Of a stretch of 64,000 bases of DNA, positions 1 to 8,339 are shown in pieces. This DNA is from Sphingomonas sp. (GTDB taxonomy: Bacteria > Pseudomonadota > Alphaproteobacteria > Sphingomonadales > Sphingomonadaceae). The DNA is taken from NCBI RefSeq assembly GCF_026460985.1, contig NZ_JAPKNM010000001.1, forward strand, positions 62,001 to 126,000, read 5' to 3'. Every line of letters starts with the position of its first letter. Within the stretch, counting starts at the first letter, position 1. A program made the position numbers and the translations under genes. The notes beneath the pieces were generated by a model, which saw only the letters and a program-made list of their open reading frames with translations, searched no databases and had not been told where the DNA came from.

Positions 1-923
1 GTGCCGGCGGCGTCGAACATATAGTTCTCGCCGTAGATCAGCCGGCGGGGGTGCGCGGCGATGATCTGGACGTGCTGGCTGCGGGTCAGCGGCTCGTGGA
101 GCACGACATAGGTCGGGCGCACCTCGGGGAAGCGCGCTGCCATCGTCGCGAGCGCGGCGGCGACGTTCGGCGCGGCCGCGGGGCGCGGATCGGGTTTCGG
201 CTCGGGCTGATCGCCGGTGAAGATCGGCGCATAGGTCCGCTCGATGTCGCCGCCGTGATAGGCCTTGGAGATCAGCGTGAAGCCGACCGAGCCGAGCCCG
301 ACGAACGCGCCGGTGAGCGCGATGGCGAGCGCGAAGGGCAGGGTCCACACGCCGAGCCGGTTGTGCCAGTCGGCCTGGGCGAGCTGGCGCCCGCCGCGCG
401 CACGGAGCCGGAAGGCATCGCGGAAGATCCGCGGATGCGCGACCACGCCGGTGACCGTCAGCGCGGCGAGCATGACGCCCAATATGCCGACCAGGATCAG
501 CCCCAATGTCTGCGGCAGGTGCAGATAGATGTGGAGATTGGTGACGAACTCCGTCCAGGCATGCGCCTCGGGCGCCACGATCACGCCTTCGCCGTCGACA
601 TAGGCCGCGCCGTTGTCGGTGGTGACGACCGTGCGCGGCAGCCCGTCGGTGGGCATGTGGACGTAGAGATGCGTGGTCCTGGGCTTGCCCTTCTCGCTCG
701 CGAGCACCGCCTCGAGTCCGCGCTGGACCGCGGCGGGCGCGATCGCCGGGGTTTCCGCTACCTGCGGCTCCTCCCAGCGCTGCCAGCGCTCATGGACCAC
801 GACCAGCATGCCCGAGACGCAGAGGATGTAGATCAGCGCGCCCGCGAGCAACCCGATCGAGGCGTGGCCGGAGAGCGCGCGCTGGACCAGGGTGGCGGGA
901 GGCGCGGACGGGTCGGTCTTCAT
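1..923 (-). CDS. PepSY-type membrane protein (partial, C-terminus off the left edge)
   Basis: The start ATG is at 923 and about 307 codons are visible before the window ends. Hydrophobic segments lie near residues 22-43, 139-162 and 190-212, with conserved-looking histidines near the membrane faces (H20, H131, H135, H163, H187) and a long periplasmic loop between the first two. This is the layout of PepSY-associated TM proteins, which are often linked to siderophore or iron uptake and may act as membrane reductases. It overlaps the upstream membrane gene by ATGA, so the two are translationally coupled. A Fur-like palindrome precedes the pair. Family assignment is by architecture; the substrate is unknown. 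Confidence 0.75.
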   Translation of the reverse strand, partial: MKTDPSAPPATLVQRALSGHASIGLLAGALIYILCVSGMLVVVHERWQRWEEPQVAETPAIAPAAVQRGLEAVLASEKGKPRTTHLYVHMPTDGLPRTVVTTDNGAAYVDGEGVIVAPEAHAWTEFVTNLHIYLHLPQTLGLILVGILGVMLAALTVTGVVAHPRIFRDAFRLRARGGRQLAQADWHNRLGVWTLPFALAIALTGAFVGLGSVGFTLISKAYHGGDIERTYAPIFTGDQPEPKPDPRPAAAPNVAAALATMAARFPEVRPTYVVLHEPLTRSQHVQIIAAHPRRLIYGENYMFDAAG

Positions 924-1498
924 AGCGGCCACCATAGGATCGTTCCGACGATCGCGCAGACCAGAGCGGGGGCGATCATCCGCAGCGGCCCGCGGCGCGA
1001 GATCTGGACCGAGGCGAGCACGGTCCAGGCGATCGGCTGGAGGATCAGCATGAGCACGATCGTGTCCGCCTCGGCCCAGCCCGCGCGGCGCGCGGCGGCC
1101 TGGGCACCGAAGGCGAGGAACTGCGCCGCCACGAAGCCGACCGGTACCACCAAAGCGAACACCGCGAGGCGGCGGCCGAGGTCGGACGCCTGGAAACGCC
1201 ACGTCTCGGTCGTGAGCGGATCGCGCGCATTGCCGGCGCGTCCGGCGGGCGCGGTGGCTGCGGCATGGGCGAGCAGAAATGCCGCGATCCCCGTGGCGAC
1301 GAGCCATGCCACGGCGATTCCCCAGGCACCCGCGACGGCCGCGGAGGCGATGGTACCGACGACGAGCGCGGCCCAGGCGAGCGCGGTCAGGCCGTGCCTG
1401 CGCCTGCCCCAGGTCGCGCGCAGCACGCCGACGCCGGCCGCGGAGAGGGCCAGGCCCAAAGCGAGCAACGGCTCCATCGGCAGCGGAATCGAGTGCAT
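920..1498 (-). CDS. small polytopic membrane protein coupled to PepSY gene
   Basis: This 192-aa protein is almost entirely hydrophobic, with about six predicted membrane helices and no soluble domain. I chose the ATG at 1498 because a GGGAG ribosome-binding site lies about 7 nt upstream; an alternative ATG is at 1477. Its stop overlaps the start of the PepSY gene (ATGA). In many proteobacteria a PepSY protein is encoded beside one or two small membrane proteins (DUF3649/DUF3325 types) in iron-regulated operons. The position fits that role, but I cannot assign the exact family from sequence. Confidence 0.65.
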   Translation of the reverse strand: MHSIPLPMEPLLALGLALSAAGVGVLRATWGRRRHGLTALAWAALVVGTIASAAVAGAWGIAVAWLVATGIAAFLLAHAAATAPAGRAGNARDPLTTETWRFQASDLGRRLAVFALVVPVGFVAAQFLAFGAQAAARRAGWAEADTIVLMLILQPIAWTVLASVQISRRGPLRMIAPALVCAIVGTILWWPL

Positions 1499-1539
1499 TG
1501 GAACTCCCTTTACGCGGGCGCTTAAGCCCGGCGCATGCA

Positions 1540-1560
1540 TAATGCAATCAATTCGCATTA
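1540..1560 (-). promoter_or_regulatory. Fur-like operator (perfect 6-bp arms)
   Basis: TAATGC and GCATTA form a perfect inverted repeat around a 9-bp AT-rich core, 42 bp upstream of the small membrane protein start. The minus-strand reading ATGCGAATTGATTGCAT resembles the imperfect palindromes bound by Fur in alphaproteobacteria. The spacing suits a promoter operator for the PepSY operon. Binding by Fur itself is inferred. Confidence 0.45.
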
Positions 1561-1660
1561 GCTCGATTGGGAAGATCATCCTCCGGGCTAGGGGAAAGGA
1601 CCGATTGCGGGTGCGGCTCGAAACGGATTGCTTTCGAAGCGACCGATGGAGGTCGAGCAA

Positions 1661-2254
1661 ATGCGCACTTCGCTTCTCCGCTGCACCGTGCTGACGGCCC
1701 TGGCCGCAACTGGGGTCCTGTCCACCTCCTGCAAGCAGCAACAGCCGCCTGGAAGCCAACCGACCAACCTGGCCGAGCCGACGCCGCCTGCCCCGGGCGA
1801 GTTCGGCCGCGCCGTCGCGGCGGGCCAACCCGAACTGCATATCGCGACCTTCGATACGCTGGATTTCGACGTCTTCTCCAACCAGCAATGGGACCGGCTG
1901 GGCGAGAGCCACGCCCAGGACATCATCGTCAGCTGGCCCGACGGCCATGACACGCGCGGCATCCAGCAGCACATCGAGGATCTGAAGAAGCTGTTCGTCC
2001 ATGCGCCCGACACCGCCATCAGGCTGCACCCGATCCGCATCGCTTATGGGGAGTGGACGGCCGTGACGGGCGTGATGACCGGCACCTTCACCCGGCCGAT
2101 GCCCATGCCCGACGGATCGTCCATCCAGCCGACCGGCAAGAAGTTCGCTTTGCCCATGGCGACCTTCGGCCATTGGAAGGACGGCCGCATGGACCATGAA
2201 TGGCTCTATTGGGACAATGCGGCCTATATGACGCAGCTCGGGATCGGCGGGTAG
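1661..2254 (+). CDS. exported SnoaL-like / ester-cyclase-type protein
   Basis: The ATG at 1661 follows a GGAGG site (1648-1652) and gives 197 aa. An upstream in-frame start at 1628 would spoil the signal sequence. The N-terminus has a positively charged start, a hydrophobic stretch and a cysteine in LSTSC near residue 24, an imperfect lipobox. The rest resembles the NTF2/SnoaL-like ester cyclase fold: an alpha/beta region with a WPDGHDTRG segment and a terminal DHEWLYWDNAAYMTQLG segment typical of that superfamily. The substrate is unknown. It stands alone, divergent from the PepSY operon. Confidence 0.6.
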   Translation: MRTSLLRCTVLTALAATGVLSTSCKQQQPPGSQPTNLAEPTPPAPGEFGRAVAAGQPELHIATFDTLDFDVFSNQQWDRLGESHAQDIIVSWPDGHDTRGIQQHIEDLKKLFVHAPDTAIRLHPIRIAYGEWTAVTGVMTGTFTRPMPMPDGSSIQPTGKKFALPMATFGHWKDGRMDHEWLYWDNAAYMTQLGIGG

Positions 2255-2299
2255 CCGCTGCCCCTGACCGCCGGGTACGCCCAGTGGAACGTCCCGGCG

Positions 2300-2803
2300 T
2301 CATTTTCCCCGGATCGCGACGGGGCCGAAGCCCGACAGGCCCTGGAGATACTGCATGCGGACGGATATCGCTGTGACGCCCGCGTCAGCGACGACCATCG
2401 CCTGGGCGAGTCTCGGCCGGCGGAAGCCCAGCCTCTCCGCCCCGGGCAGCCCCACCCCGTCCATGTTGATGTTGAACTTCGCCTTGCCGTCGCGATCGTG
2501 CGTGACCACCAGCGCATAGGGACCGGCATGCGGCGCCCGGATGCACAGCAGGGCCGGGCCGCCGGCCGGCGTGGGAGCGATCGCCCGCCGATAGACCTTG
2601 CCCTGACTCAACAGCTCGCGATCGCCCTTGAGGAAGTCCGCTTCGTTCGCGGGATAGAGTTCGAGGCGCAGCACGCCGCTGCGGTCCTTCAGTCCGGCGA
2701 CCTGCACCTGGATGACCGGCTCGGGTCCGATCGCGCAGCGGGCGGTGCCGCCGGGGGCAATGCCGGCAGTCAAAGCTAGCGGGACGAGTAGAGAGAGGGA
2801 CAT
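2300..2803 (-). CDS. DUF2141 domain-containing exported protein
   Basis: 167 aa with an N-terminal hydrophobic signal of about 20 residues. The mature part matches DUF2141: an early VAGLKDRSGVLRLELYP strand pair, a central PYALVVTHDRDGKAKFN segment and a G-rich GLPGAERLGF turn. DUF2141 proteins are predicted periplasmic beta-sandwich proteins of unknown function, common in sphingomonads. The start ATG at 2803 has an AAAGGA site about 9 nt upstream. It is followed by a convergent gene-free stretch with no clear terminator. Confidence 0.75.
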   Translation of the reverse strand: MSLSLLVPLALTAGIAPGGTARCAIGPEPVIQVQVAGLKDRSGVLRLELYPANEADFLKGDRELLSQGKVYRRAIAPTPAGGPALLCIRAPHAGPYALVVTHDRDGKAKFNINMDGVGLPGAERLGFRRPRLAQAMVVADAGVTAISVRMQYLQGLSGFGPVAIRGK

Positions 2804-2908
2804 GGCCCAGGTCCTTTCGAGGGAGAATCGTTCGGCCGCGGCGCTCGACGTCCGGGCACGCCGCGAGGGCCGCCGGCCGAGCCGGCGGCCCCGATGCGGG
2901 CAAGCCGG

Positions 2909-3580
2909 TCAGAATCGCTGGCGGATGCCGATCGTGCCCGTCAGCGCGCGCTGGGTCGGCTCGAAGGTCGCGGCGGCCCCGTCGACCTCGCCGACGAACT
3001 TGAGAGACTGGGTCTGCGCGTAACGTCCGCCGATCTCGACCGTTGTCTTCGGAGCGACGCGAACGCCGACGCCGGCGTCGAGGTGCCAGGTCATGCCCCA
3101 GTCCTTGCCGTCGAAGCTGCTGCTCCCACCGTCGGCAGCGGTGCGCGCCAGCCGGGCTTCCACCCGCGAGACGCCCACGCCGCCGCCGAGATAGGGTACG
3201 AACATCCGACCGACCGGGAGATCGACATAGCCCGAAAGGTTCATGTTGAAGGAACGCAGCCTGCCGTCCCCGGCAAGGCCGTCGCCGACGAGATCGTCGG
3301 TCTTCACCCCGCTGCTCGAATAGCCGAGGGTCTGCTCGATGCGGAAGATCCCGAAATCATAGCCGCCGCCGATCTCGCCGTTGAACCCCGACTTGAACTT
3401 GGTCTTGTCGTCGAAGGTCGAGCCCGCGGGCTGATCGCTCTCGTCGAGCTTGAGCTGCGGCTCGATCGACATACCGGCGCGCGCCACCGCGTAGATACCC
3501 CTGTCGGAATCGTCCTGGGCATGCGCGATCCCCGGAAGGGCTGCGCTCGCTGCCAATAGCAAAACGGCAAATCGGGTCAT
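2909..3580 (-). CDS. outer-membrane beta-barrel protein
   Basis: 223 aa. The start ATG at 3580 sits behind an AAGGAAGACAGGA stretch. There is a typical Sec signal peptide ending near AHA-Q (residue about 21). The mature part has alternating amphipathic strands rich in Gly and aromatics (for example GGGYDFGIFRIEQTLGYSS and YLGGGVGVSRVEARL) and ends in RQRF, the terminal aromatic signal read by the BAM machinery. Length and pattern fit the small 8-stranded OmpA/opacity-type barrels. It is divergent from a two-component system with a strong inverted repeat between them, so it may be a regulated target; that link is inference. Confidence 0.75.
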   Translation of the reverse strand: MTRFAVLLLAASAALPGIAHAQDDSDRGIYAVARAGMSIEPQLKLDESDQPAGSTFDDKTKFKSGFNGEIGGGYDFGIFRIEQTLGYSSSGVKTDDLVGDGLAGDGRLRSFNMNLSGYVDLPVGRMFVPYLGGGVGVSRVEARLARTAADGGSSSFDGKDWGMTWHLDAGVGVRVAPKTTVEIGGRYAQTQSLKFVGEVDGAAATFEPTQRALTGTIGIRQRF

Positions 3581-3664
3581 TCCTGTCTTCCTTGCTGCAC
3601 GGCCGGGATGGCCATGGACGGGGAAGCTCCTGGCGGAGGATGATCGAGGGCGATTGCACGATCG

Positions 3665-3704
3665 ATGGAGGAATGATGGAGAGGCCCGTCCATCATTCCT
3701 CCAT
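3665..3704. promoter_or_regulatory. perfect 16-bp inverted repeat in the barrel/response-regulator intergenic region
   Basis: ATGGAGGAATGATGGA (3665-3680) is followed after an 8-nt loop by its exact reverse complement (3689-3704). It lies 24 bp before the response regulator start and 85 bp upstream of the divergent outer-membrane protein. It has no T-tract and is not at a gene end, so it is more likely an operator, or an RNA hairpin in the regulator leader, than a terminator. Confidence 0.6.
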
Positions 3705-3727
3705 GATCCGGGCGCAAAGGGCGATGC

Positions 3728-4420
3728 GTGAGCGGCAAGATTCTGATCGTCGAGGATGAACGCGAGATCGCGGACCTGCTGGCAGCCTATGTCCGGCGTG
3801 CGGGTTTCGACGTGCAATTGGCCGGCGCGGTCGCCGACGGCCTGCGCCTCCACGCCCAGTGGCGGCCCGATTTGGTCCTGCTCGATATCGGGCTTCCGGA
3901 CGGAGACGGACTGGAAATGCTGACCGCGATGCGGCGACGGGCCGAGACGCCGGTCATCATGGTCACGGCGGTCGACGACGACGTGACCAAGCTGTCGTCG
4001 CTCCGCGTCGGCGCCGACGACTATGTGATCAAGCCGTTCAATCCCAGCGAAGTTGTGGAGCGGATTCGCGCCGTGCTGCGGCGCGCACGCGGCTCGTCTG
4101 CGCGGCGGGTGCTGTCGATCGGTCCGCTCTCGATCGACCTGGACGCCCGTATCGTCACGTGCCGCGGACCGGCGGAAGCCGAGCGCCGGATCGCGCTGAC
4201 GCCGACCGAATTCGAGATGCTCGCCCATATGGCGGGCCAGCCGCGTCGCGCCTTCTCGCGCCTCGAATTGCTCGAAGCGGCCGCCCCGGACAGCGAGGCG
4301 TTCGATCGCGTGGTCGACAGCCATGTGTCCAAGCTCAGGCAGAAGCTGCTGGCCGCGGGCTGCACGGACATGCTCGAGCCGGTGCGCGGCATGGGGTATC
4401 GGCTATGGTCGGAAAGCTGA
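3728..4420 (+). CDS. OmpR/PhoB-family response regulator (BaeR-like)
   Basis: 230 aa with a GTG start behind AAAGGG. The receiver domain (residues 4-115) has the acidic pair D10/E11, phosphoacceptor D53 in LVLLDIGLPDGDG, and K102 in YVIKPF. The C-terminal winged helix (about 130-228) has TPTEFEMLAHMAGQPRRAFSR and ends with the GMGYRL signature of OmpR-type DNA-binding domains. Its last 16 bp overlap the histidine kinase gene, so the pair is co-translated. It likely controls its own operon and possibly the divergent barrel gene. The signal is unknown; BaeR-like is a similarity statement only. Confidence 0.9.
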   Translation: MSGKILIVEDEREIADLLAAYVRRAGFDVQLAGAVADGLRLHAQWRPDLVLLDIGLPDGDGLEMLTAMRRRAETPVIMVTAVDDDVTKLSSLRVGADDYVIKPFNPSEVVERIRAVLRRARGSSARRVLSIGPLSIDLDARIVTCRGPAEAERRIALTPTEFEMLAHMAGQPRRAFSRLELLEAAAPDSEAFDRVVDSHVSKLRQKLLAAGCTDMLEPVRGMGYRLWSES

Positions 4421-5553
4421 ACCGGCTCACCTTTCGCCTGGTCATGCTCACCCTGCTGGTGACGGGCATCACCATGGCCGTGGGGCTCGCCGCTTATTAT
4501 GTGATCGTCTATTTCCAGCTGTCGCACGCGGTCCAGCAGATGCCGCCCGCCGCGCGCGCGGAGCTCCAGCATCTGATCGACACGCATCAGCGCGGATCGG
4601 ACGCCTATTACCGGCTCTACAGCCGCTATGGCGGGAACGCCATCGACGTCCGCGACCTGGGCTTCATCAGCCTGATCGGGCTGATGTCGATGCTCGCCAG
4701 CGGCAGCGTGGCGATCGTCATGGCGCGACGGATCAGCCGCCCGATCATCGCGGTCGCCGCCGCCGCCGAACGCGTTTCCGCGGGCGACCGTTCGGCGCGC
4801 GCGGGCGACGAGGGCGCACCCGGCGAGACCGGCACGCTCGTCCGCAGCTTCAATCGCATGGCATCCGATATCGAGGCCTATGAGCGCGAACGGAAAGTGT
4901 TCACCGCGGGCATTGCCCATGAGCTGCGCACGCCCCTGACGATCCTGAAAGGGCGCCTTCACGGCCTTGCCGACGGAGTCATCCCGCCCGAGCCCGACGA
5001 GGCCGTCCGGCTGCTCCGCCAGGTCGACCAGCTCTCGCGCCTGGTGGAGGACCTGAGGACGCTCGCGCATGTGGATGCGGGCGAACTGGCTCTGGACATC
5101 GGGTCGGCGGACATCGCCGCGCTTGCCGATGCGGCGGTGGCCGATCTCGAGGTCGCGGCGCGCGCGCATGCCATTACCATCCGGCGAACCGGACCCCGTG
5201 TCGTCGCGCGCTGCGACCCGCTGCGCTTCACGCAGATCCTGACCAACCTGCTCACGAACGCGATCAAGCACGCACCGCCGGGAAGCACGATCCAGGTCGC
5301 CACCGCGCGAGAAGAGGGCTTCGCGCATGTCCGCGTGCAGGACGAAGGGGCCGGCTTCCTGCCGGAAGACGCCGCCAGGCTGTTCATCCCCTTCTGGCGG
5401 GCAGGCCTGGACCGGAAGCTGGGACATCCCGGCAGCGGCCTGGGCCTGGCGCTGGCCGCCAGGCTGGCCGAGGCGCAAGGGGGACGCATCGTCGCGGCGA
5501 ACCGCACCGATCGCTCGGGCGCGCTGTTCTCGGTCTGCATGCCGCTCGGCTGA
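4405..5553 (+). CDS. sensor histidine kinase (BaeS-like)
   Basis: 382 aa. The ATG at 4405 lies inside the end of the response-regulator gene. TM1 (about 10-38) and TM2 (about 87-107) flank a short periplasmic loop of about 50 residues, too small for a classical PAS sensor. HAMP follows (about 108-160), then the DHp helix with the H-box around H172 (FTAGIAHELRTPLT), and a HATPase_c domain with an N-box (LTNLLTNAIKHAPPGS), a G1 box (VQDEGAGF) and a G2 box (GSGLGLAL). All catalytic boxes are intact. It phosphorylates the upstream regulator by inference from coupling. Confidence 0.9.
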   Translation: MVGKLNRLTFRLVMLTLLVTGITMAVGLAAYYVIVYFQLSHAVQQMPPAARAELQHLIDTHQRGSDAYYRLYSRYGGNAIDVRDLGFISLIGLMSMLASGSVAIVMARRISRPIIAVAAAAERVSAGDRSARAGDEGAPGETGTLVRSFNRMASDIEAYERERKVFTAGIAHELRTPLTILKGRLHGLADGVIPPEPDEAVRLLRQVDQLSRLVEDLRTLAHVDAGELALDIGSADIAALADAAVADLEVAARAHAITIRRTGPRVVARCDPLRFTQILTNLLTNAIKHAPPGSTIQVATAREEGFAHVRVQDEGAGFLPEDAARLFIPFWRAGLDRKLGHPGSGLGLALAARLAEAQGGRIVAANRTDRSGALFSVCMPLG

Positions 5554-5724
5554 CGGCGCAGGCGGTGCTTCCCGAGCATGGCGGCCAAATCGTTCCTGCC
5601 GACGCGCCATCGATGGTCAGGGGCGCAGACATCGCGCGACCGGCACGGCAGCCTTGCGGCGATCGTCGACCCGGTCCCACGTCATCCTAGATAGACAGCT
5701 GTCTTCGGGGCCGCGACGGGCCGA

Positions 5725-5815
5725 TGGCGGAGCGGGAGGGATTCGAACCCTCGATACGCTTTTGGCGTATACTCACTTTCCAGGCGAGCGCCTTCGACCA
5801 CTCGGCCACCGCTCC
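5725..5815 (-). tRNA. tRNA-Ser (anticodon GGA)
   Basis: The minus strand folds as a class II tRNA of 91 nt. The acceptor GGAGCGG pairs with CCGCTCC, the D-arm is GCCGAGTGGTCGAAGGC, and the anticodon arm carries CTGGAAA with anticodon GGA at 5779-5781. A long serine-type variable arm (ATACGC...GCGTAT) precedes the T-arm GGTTCGAATCC. The CCA end is encoded (5725-5727). The long variable arm and GGA together settle serine. Confidence 0.97.
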
Positions 5816-5890
5816 GCATACCCGGAAGGCGCGGCCCTAGCCCGTGCGCGCAGGCTAGGCAAGCGCGGGCGCGCGTGCCAGTCTCGGGCC

Positions 5891-6763
5891 ATGCTCAAGC
5901 CCCTGCTCGCGCTTTCCGCGCTCGCCGCCGCCGTCCCCGCAACCGCCCAGACCGCTCCCGCCCCCTCGCCCGCCGATGCGGCGCCCGCCGACTGGCGGCC
6001 GATCCCCGACGACGAGCTGCTGGTGATGACCCTGCGCGGCGGGCACCAGGTCTTCATCCGCCTCGCCCCGCGCTACGCGCCCGCGCACGTCGCCAATATC
6101 CGCAAGCTCGCCGAGGCCCGTTGGTGGGACGGCACCAGCGTCTACCGCGTCCAGGACAATTACGTCACGCAATGGGGCGGCGGCGACGACAAGACCGTGC
6201 TCCCGCCGAGCGTGATCGAGAATCCGCCCGCCGAATATGAATGGCCGCGCTTCGACGGTGTCACCAGCTTCGCGCGGACCGATCCTTATGCCGCGAAGAC
6301 CGGGCACAGCGCCGACGGCTGGCCGCTGGCGACCGACGGCAAGTCGAGCTGGCTCACCCATTGCTACGGCATGGTCGGCGTCGCGCGCGATCTCGCGCCC
6401 TCCACCGGCAGCGGCGCCGAGCTCTACACCGTGATCGGCCACGCCCCGCGCCACCTCGATCGCAACATCGCGCTGGTCGGCCGCGTGGTCGAGGGCATGC
6501 AATGGCTCTCCAGCCTGCCGCGCGGCGGCGGCAATCTCGGCGTCTACGAGACTCCGGACGAGCGGCTGCCGATCCTGTCGGTACGGCTCGCCAGCCAGCT
6601 TCCCGCGGACGAGCGCCCGCGCTTCGAATATCGCGCGACCGACAATGAGCGCTTCGCCGCGTGGCTCAAGGAGCGCGAGAACCGCAAGCCGCCCTTCTTC
6701 ACCGTGCCCGCGGGCGGCGCCGACATCTGCAACGCCCAGGCGCCGATCCGCCGGGCGCCCTGA
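5891..6763 (+). CDS. periplasmic cyclophilin-type peptidylprolyl isomerase
   Basis: 290 aa with a signal peptide ending near ATAQT (residue about 20). The cyclophilin domain begins around residue 48 with [24 protein letters not shown] and [14 protein letters not shown], corresponding to the family's F/YHRV...QGGD region. YGMVGVAR and a GRVVEGM segment follow. The canonical arginine-phenylalanine pair is partly changed (YRVQDNYV rather than FHRVI..F), which is common in the larger bacterial members. It probably assists folding of exported proteins. It starts 75 bp after the tRNA gene on the opposite strand and converges on the Mla operon. Confidence 0.85.
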   Translation: MLKPLLALSALAAAVPATAQTAPAPSPADAAPADWRPIPDDELLVMTLRGGHQVFIRLAPRYAPAHVANIRKLAEARWWDGTSVYRVQDNYVTQWGGGDDKTVLPPSVIENPPAEYEWPRFDGVTSFARTDPYAAKTGHSADGWPLATDGKSSWLTHCYGMVGVARDLAPSTGSGAELYTVIGHAPRHLDRNIALVGRVVEGMQWLSSLPRGGGNLGVYETPDERLPILSVRLASQLPADERPRFEYRATDNERFAAWLKERENRKPPFFTVPAGGADICNAQAPIRRAP

Positions 6764-6764
6764 G

Positions 6765-7361
6765 CTACTTCCCCACCCACTCCGCGACTTGCGCCGCGAC
6801 CTGGTTGGCCGCCTGGTTGAGCGCGGCGCCGACCGGCGCGGCCTCGATCACGGTCACCGGCACGCGCGCCTCGAAGCGGCGGCGCTCGACCACCGTCTCG
6901 GGCCCGCGGATCAGCGCGGCGTCGTAGGTCACCACCGCCTCCTTGGTCTCCTCCTCGATCCCGAAGCGGCGTAGCTCGCCCATCAGATAGGCGCCGGGAT
7001 CGAGCATCGACTGGCGCGAGCTCAGCACCAGCCGCCCGGTATTGGCGGTGATCGTGTCGCCGAGCAGCCGCGCGAACAGTTGCGAGGGCCGCTCGACCCA
7101 TTGCGCGTCCTTGACGAAGGCCACCGCCGTGCCGCCCGAATGCACCGGCACGCGCGACGCGGCGAGTTCCTGCGGCAGCGAGGGCACCGAGATGGTGATC
7201 GTCGCGGCGACGTTCGAGCGCTGCGATTCGCCGACCGGCAGCTCGACCGCAGGGCTGAGCGTCAGCAGCGCGCTCGGCGGCTTGCTTCCGAACGAGATGC
7301 AGCCGCTCAAGGGGGCCGCGAGCAGCGGCAGCGCGAGGAGCAGAGCGGGCTTCTTCATCAT
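6765..7361 (-). CDS. ABC-transport auxiliary lipoprotein (PqiC/MCE-associated)
   Basis: 198 aa with a lipoprotein signal ending in the lipobox LSGC at about residue 21. The mature part has the ABC-type transport auxiliary pattern: an ITISVPSLPQELAASRVPV segment, then W-x-E-R-P-x-x-L-F-A-R-L-L, then a LMGELRRFGIEEE strand. These proteins work in the periplasm with MCE transport systems. The start ATG at 7361 overlaps the end of mlaD and is preceded by GTGAGGA; an ATG at 7358 is possible. As the last gene of the operon it occupies the position of a PqiC-type partner. Confidence 0.8.
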   Translation of the reverse strand: MMKKPALLLALPLLAAPLSGCISFGSKPPSALLTLSPAVELPVGESQRSNVAATITISVPSLPQELAASRVPVHSGGTAVAFVKDAQWVERPSQLFARLLGDTITANTGRLVLSSRQSMLDPGAYLMGELRRFGIEEETKEAVVTYDAALIRGPETVVERRRFEARVPVTVIEAAPVGAALNQAANQVAAQVAEWVGK

Positions 7362-7366
7362 GGTCC

Positions 7367-8332
7367 TCACTTGCTGGGCTTATAGTCGGGCAGCTTGGGC
7401 GCGCCGATCAGGCTCGATGCCCCGCCCTGGTCGAGCTTCTCGGCGACCGAGGCGAGCGAGGTCGACATCACGCGCAGGTCCTGGACCAACTGGCCGATCT
7501 CGGGGATCGTCTTCTTCGACAGCGCCTGGAGCCCCGGCCGCGCGTCGCCGATCGTCGCGTCGAGCGTCTCCATGCTCTTGCGCGCCGAGCCGATCGTGCG
7601 GTTGAGGTTGGCGATCGTCGGGCGGATATCGTCGGCGAGCACGCCGTTGGTGGTGGTGGCGAGCTTGCCGAGCTCGTCGGTCGCCAGTCCGAACTTCTGG
7701 ATGGCGAGCCGCGTCTCGGCCAGGGTCGCGGCGATCTCGGGCCCGCGATCGGCCAGCGCATCGGTCAGCCGGTTGGTGTTGGCGAGGATGCCCGCGATCG
7801 AATTCTGGTTCTTGTCGCCGAGCAGCTCCGAGAGGCGCTCGGTCAGCGTCGAGATCCGTTCGAGCAATTGCGGCGCCGAGCTGAGCAGCGCGCCGAGCCC
7901 GCCCTGCTTGGTCGGGATCACCGGCACGCCGAGCGGGCAGGCGGAACGCGGATTCTCCTCCGGGCAGACGATCGGCGGCGCGCCCTTGACCGCGCCGTCG
8001 AGCTGCACCGTGCTCGGCCCGGTGAAGCTTCCCTGGATCGAGGCGGTGGTGCCTTCGAGGATCGGCACGTCCTCGTTCACGCTGACGCGCACGCGGACGA
8101 GGCTGGGGTCGGGCTTCCAGAAGGCGATCTCCTTCACCTGCCCCGAAGGCACGCCCGAGAAGCTCACCGCCGAGCCGGGGTTGAGCCCGTCGACCGCCTG
8201 CTTGAAGAAGATGTCGTACTGGCGCTCGTTGCCGCCGCCCAGCCGCGCGAGCCAGACGATGAACAAGGCCAGCACCGCGAGCAGGATCAGCACCACCGCG
8301 CCGACGAGTACATGGTTCGATCGCGTTTCCAT
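7367..8332 (-). CDS. mlaD: MlaD-family MCE protein
   Basis: 321 aa. A single N-terminal membrane anchor (about 8-30) is followed by one MCE domain (about 38-118: YDIFFKQAVDGLNPGSAVSFSG, then the GQVKEI strand). A long C-terminal alpha-helical part with low-complexity coiled-coil character follows. This matches the substrate-binding subunit of Mla-type phospholipid transporters, held in the inner membrane with the MCE ring in the periplasm. The downstream helical tail is longer than in E. coli MlaD (183 aa), as is usual for alphaproteobacterial versions. The gene sits between the ATPase and the lipoprotein genes. Confidence 0.88.
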   Translation of the reverse strand: METRSNHVLVGAVVLILLAVLALFIVWLARLGGGNERQYDIFFKQAVDGLNPGSAVSFSGVPSGQVKEIAFWKPDPSLVRVRVSVNEDVPILEGTTASIQGSFTGPSTVQLDGAVKGAPPIVCPEENPRSACPLGVPVIPTKQGGLGALLSSAPQLLERISTLTERLSELLGDKNQNSIAGILANTNRLTDALADRGPEIAATLAETRLAIQKFGLATDELGKLATTTNGVLADDIRPTIANLNRTIGSARKSMETLDATIGDARPGLQALSKKTIPEIGQLVQDLRVMSTSLASVAEKLDQGGASSLIGAPKLPDYKPSK

Positions 8333-8339
8333 CAGAGCC

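Noticed and set aside
3665..3704. Rho-independent terminator
   Set aside because: It lies upstream of both flanking genes and has no T-tract on either strand.
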